Assembly: GCF_002632875.1 (NCBI RefSeq) | Contig: NZ_NJCX01000007.1 | Location: 109,112-173,111 of the forward strand | DNA from: Xenorhabdus kozodoii | Lineage (GTDB): Bacteria; Pseudomonadota; Gammaproteobacteria; Enterobacterales; Enterobacteriaceae | DNA length: 64,000 nucleotides | Direction of reading: 5' to 3' | In this document: one piece after another, positions 62,739-64,000 of the stretch | Position numbering within the stretch: position 1 is the first letter of the stretch | How the letters are laid out: the number at the start of each line of letters is the position of its first letter | The notes under the pieces: model-generated | The model's database searches: none | The model's input: the letters and a program-made list of their open reading frames with translations, nothing else | What the model was told of the DNA's origin: nothing | Position numbers and translations under genes: made by a program

Positions 62739-63799
62739 AAAAGCCCAGTGTGAAAAAGTCTTGGCTTTCTCTGCGTATTTTGTTTTCCCATATCCTGTAT
62801 TGGGTGCTGGGCAGCTTGCTGTTCAGCGCTTTAGTCACCTTGTTGCTAGTGGTGTTAGAAGAGTTCCCTTTTAACGCAGTATTTCCCTATCTCTTTATCA
62901 GTGTCTTTACGGTGGCATTGTCCATGTGCGTGATGTTCTGGCGATATTCTGCTATCCAGAAACAGGCTTTGGAGGCCATGCAAAAAACCGTCATCAACAT
63001 AAGAAAGGGAAGAAGGGGAGCATCATTGCCTGAAATGGGGACGCCCGCTATTCGTTCCATGATTCGGGCACTTAACCAGTTGTCAACGGAACTGAAATCA
63101 CAGGAAAGTGATCAGGCGGTATTAATCGCTGGCGTGAGCCATGACCTGCGCACCCCGCTTACCCGCATTCGTCTGGCAATGGAAATGATGGAGGGAAAAG
63201 ACGATTTTCTGACGGAATCCATTCATCAGGATATTGAAGAGTGCAATGCCATGATTGATCAGTTCATTGATTATCAGCGGGTGGGGCAGGAGATGCCGAT
63301 AACATGTTGTGAATTGAATGGGCTGCTTGAAGAGGTAATTACAGCAGAGCAGCGTTGTGCGGCAGATGCAGAGATTGAAAATCGCTTAGCGACCGGTTCG
63401 ATTTTCATTTTAGCCCATCCCCTTTCCATCAAGCGTGTCCTGAGCAATATGTTCACGAATGCCCGACGTTATGGCAATGGCTGGATACGCATCAGTAGTG
63501 GCTCAACAGAAAAATTTGGTTGGTTTCAGGTCGAGGACAACGGTACAGGAATGACGAAAGAAGAAGCCGCGGTTTTATTCCAGCCGTTTATGCAAGGCTT
63601 TCGACCCTATAGCCTCCAGCGCTACAATATTTGCAACAGTCATCACAACCGTCATAGAAGTGAAATGAACAGCGGTGTGGGGCTGGGGCTGGCGATCATA
63701 CGCCGTATCATTGATCTCCACGGGGGAGAGATTCAGGTGGGGAGCAGTGAAAGAGGGGGGCTATCCATTCGCGTCTATATTCCATTGAGTGCAACATGA
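62735..63799 (+). CDS. envZ: EnvZ sensor kinase, short form without a full periplasmic domain
   Basis: 354 residues against 450 in E. coli. Two TM helices (~17-40 and ~49-68) are separated by only about ten residues, so the usual ~115-residue periplasmic domain is missing; a short EnvZ of this type is known from Xenorhabdus nematophila. HAMP-like linker, then His136 in [19 protein letters not shown] box [14 protein letters not shown]1 VEDNGTGM, F box LFQPFMQGF and G2 GVGLGLAI. Between the F and G2 boxes the ATP lid carries ~17 extra residues (region 289-313, rich in Asn, His, Arg) not found in E. coli EnvZ. Confidence 0.94.
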   Translation: MKKPSVKKSWLSLRILFSHILYWVLGSLLFSALVTLLLVVLEEFPFNAVFPYLFISVFTVALSMCVMFWRYSAIQKQALEAMQKTVINIRKGRRGASLPEMGTPAIRSMIRALNQLSTELKSQESDQAVLIAGVSHDLRTPLTRIRLAMEMMEGKDDFLTESIHQDIEECNAMIDQFIDYQRVGQEMPITCCELNGLLEEVITAEQRCAADAEIENRLATGSIFILAHPLSIKRVLSNMFTNARRYGNGWIRISSGSTEKFGWFQVEDNGTGMTKEEAAVLFQPFMQGFRPYSLQRYNICNSHHNRHRSEMNSGVGLGLAIIRRIIDLHGGEIQVGSSERGGLSIRVYIPLSAT

Positions 63800-63842
63800 G
63801 AATTGCATTCAACGAAGAATAAGGTACTGCTGGAACTTTAAT

Positions 63843-63874
63843 ACCGCTTGTTTAAGTGAAAGCGGTTTTTCTTT
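63843..63874 (+). terminator. Rho-independent terminator of ompR-envZ
   Basis: Stem ACCGCTT / AAGCGGT with a 10-nt loop, followed by TTTTTCTTTT. 43 nt after the envZ stop. Confidence 0.85.
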
Positions 63875-63915
63875 TGCCAAGCGTGTTATCTCCAGTTGCA
63901 CTAGACGATGTCGTC

Positions 63916-64000
63916 ATGAGATTTTCAGCCAAAGAACAAGGCAACGGATTTGCACTGCGGCAAGAAAAGACGCGCTATTTTTTGCATAGCGAGTGGCTAT
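63916..64000 (+). CDS. Possible start of an unidentified gene, cut by the window edge
   Basis: From ATG 63916 a frame stays open to the window end, reading RFSAKEQGNGFALRQEKTR and on. It is only 28 codons long and has no clear ribosome site, so it may be chance. I do not recognise it. It is not the pckA gene that follows ompR-envZ in E. coli. Confidence 0.25.
   Translation, partial: MRFSAKEQGNGFALRQEKTRYFLHSEWL

Overview
The window reads as chromosome of an enterobacterium of the Xenorhabdus/Photorhabdus lineage (Morganellaceae). This is an inference from three things. The backbone blocks (prlC-rsmJ, glpEGR, nfuA-gntX-bioH, feoABC-yhgF-greB-ompR-envZ) match E. coli closely. A ~105 bp palindromic repeat bounded by TATACC...GGTATA occurs five times. 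EnvZ is short and lacks a normal periplasmic domain, as described for Xenorhabdus nematophila. I favour Xenorhabdus but cannot prove the genus.

Layout. (1) 1-2742: rsmJ (cut by the window edge) and prlC. (2) 2968-11677: selC tRNA-Sec followed by an AT-rich accessory block. It holds a broken vgrG, a DUF4123 adaptor, a PAAR tip protein, an unrecognised candidate T6SS cargo protein with a probable exported immunity partner, a YopJ-family acetyltransferase, two small exported proteins (one LprI-like) and a PI-PLC-type phospholipase. (3) 11928-15044: treBC without treR. (4) 15338-16912: transposase debris around a ClpP paralog with a Ser-His-Asn triad and an ORF fusing transposase to an acetyltransferase half. 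(5) 17052-31468: a RibD/DHFR-like reductase, then phenylacetate catabolism: paaX, paaKJIHGFEDCBA and divergent paaZ, with a good PaaX operator candidate in the divergent gap. (6) 31652-38448: the yhfSTU-php-(yhfW remnant)-yhfXYZ operon. (7) 39120-40420: a broken exported adenosine deaminase and a GNAT. (8) 40786-46917: glpD, glpR, glpG, glpE, nfuA, gntX and bioH. (9) 47098-53071: a DUF1778/GNAT toxin-antitoxin pair, a frameshifted OsmC gene, an AraC regulator and emrAB. (10) 53072-54346: an orphan FabF-type ketosynthase behind a FabR-like palindrome. (11) 54607-64000: feoCBA with FNR and Fur sites, a flavin split-barrel protein, yhgF, greB and ompR-envZ.

How the genes work together. PaaK activates phenylacetate to its CoA thioester, PaaABCDE epoxidises the ring, PaaG isomerises the epoxide, PaaZ opens it, and PaaF, PaaH and PaaJ beta-oxidise the product to acetyl-CoA and succinyl-CoA. 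PaaI rescues trapped thioesters and PaaX represses. TreB/TreC import and split trehalose, the insect blood sugar. GlpD oxidises glycerol-3-phosphate under GlpR. FeoABC imports ferrous iron. The post-selC block looks like a contact- or host-directed effector locus whose VgrG carrier has decayed while the cargo genes stay open.

The clearest signs of genome decay are the vgrG deletion, the in-frame yhfW-php fusion, the adenosine deaminase deletion, the 10-bp duplication in osmC and the transposase fragments. The most promising new biology is the unrecognised T6SS cargo/immunity pair next to the YopJ-like enzyme, and the isolated Ser-His-Asn ClpP.
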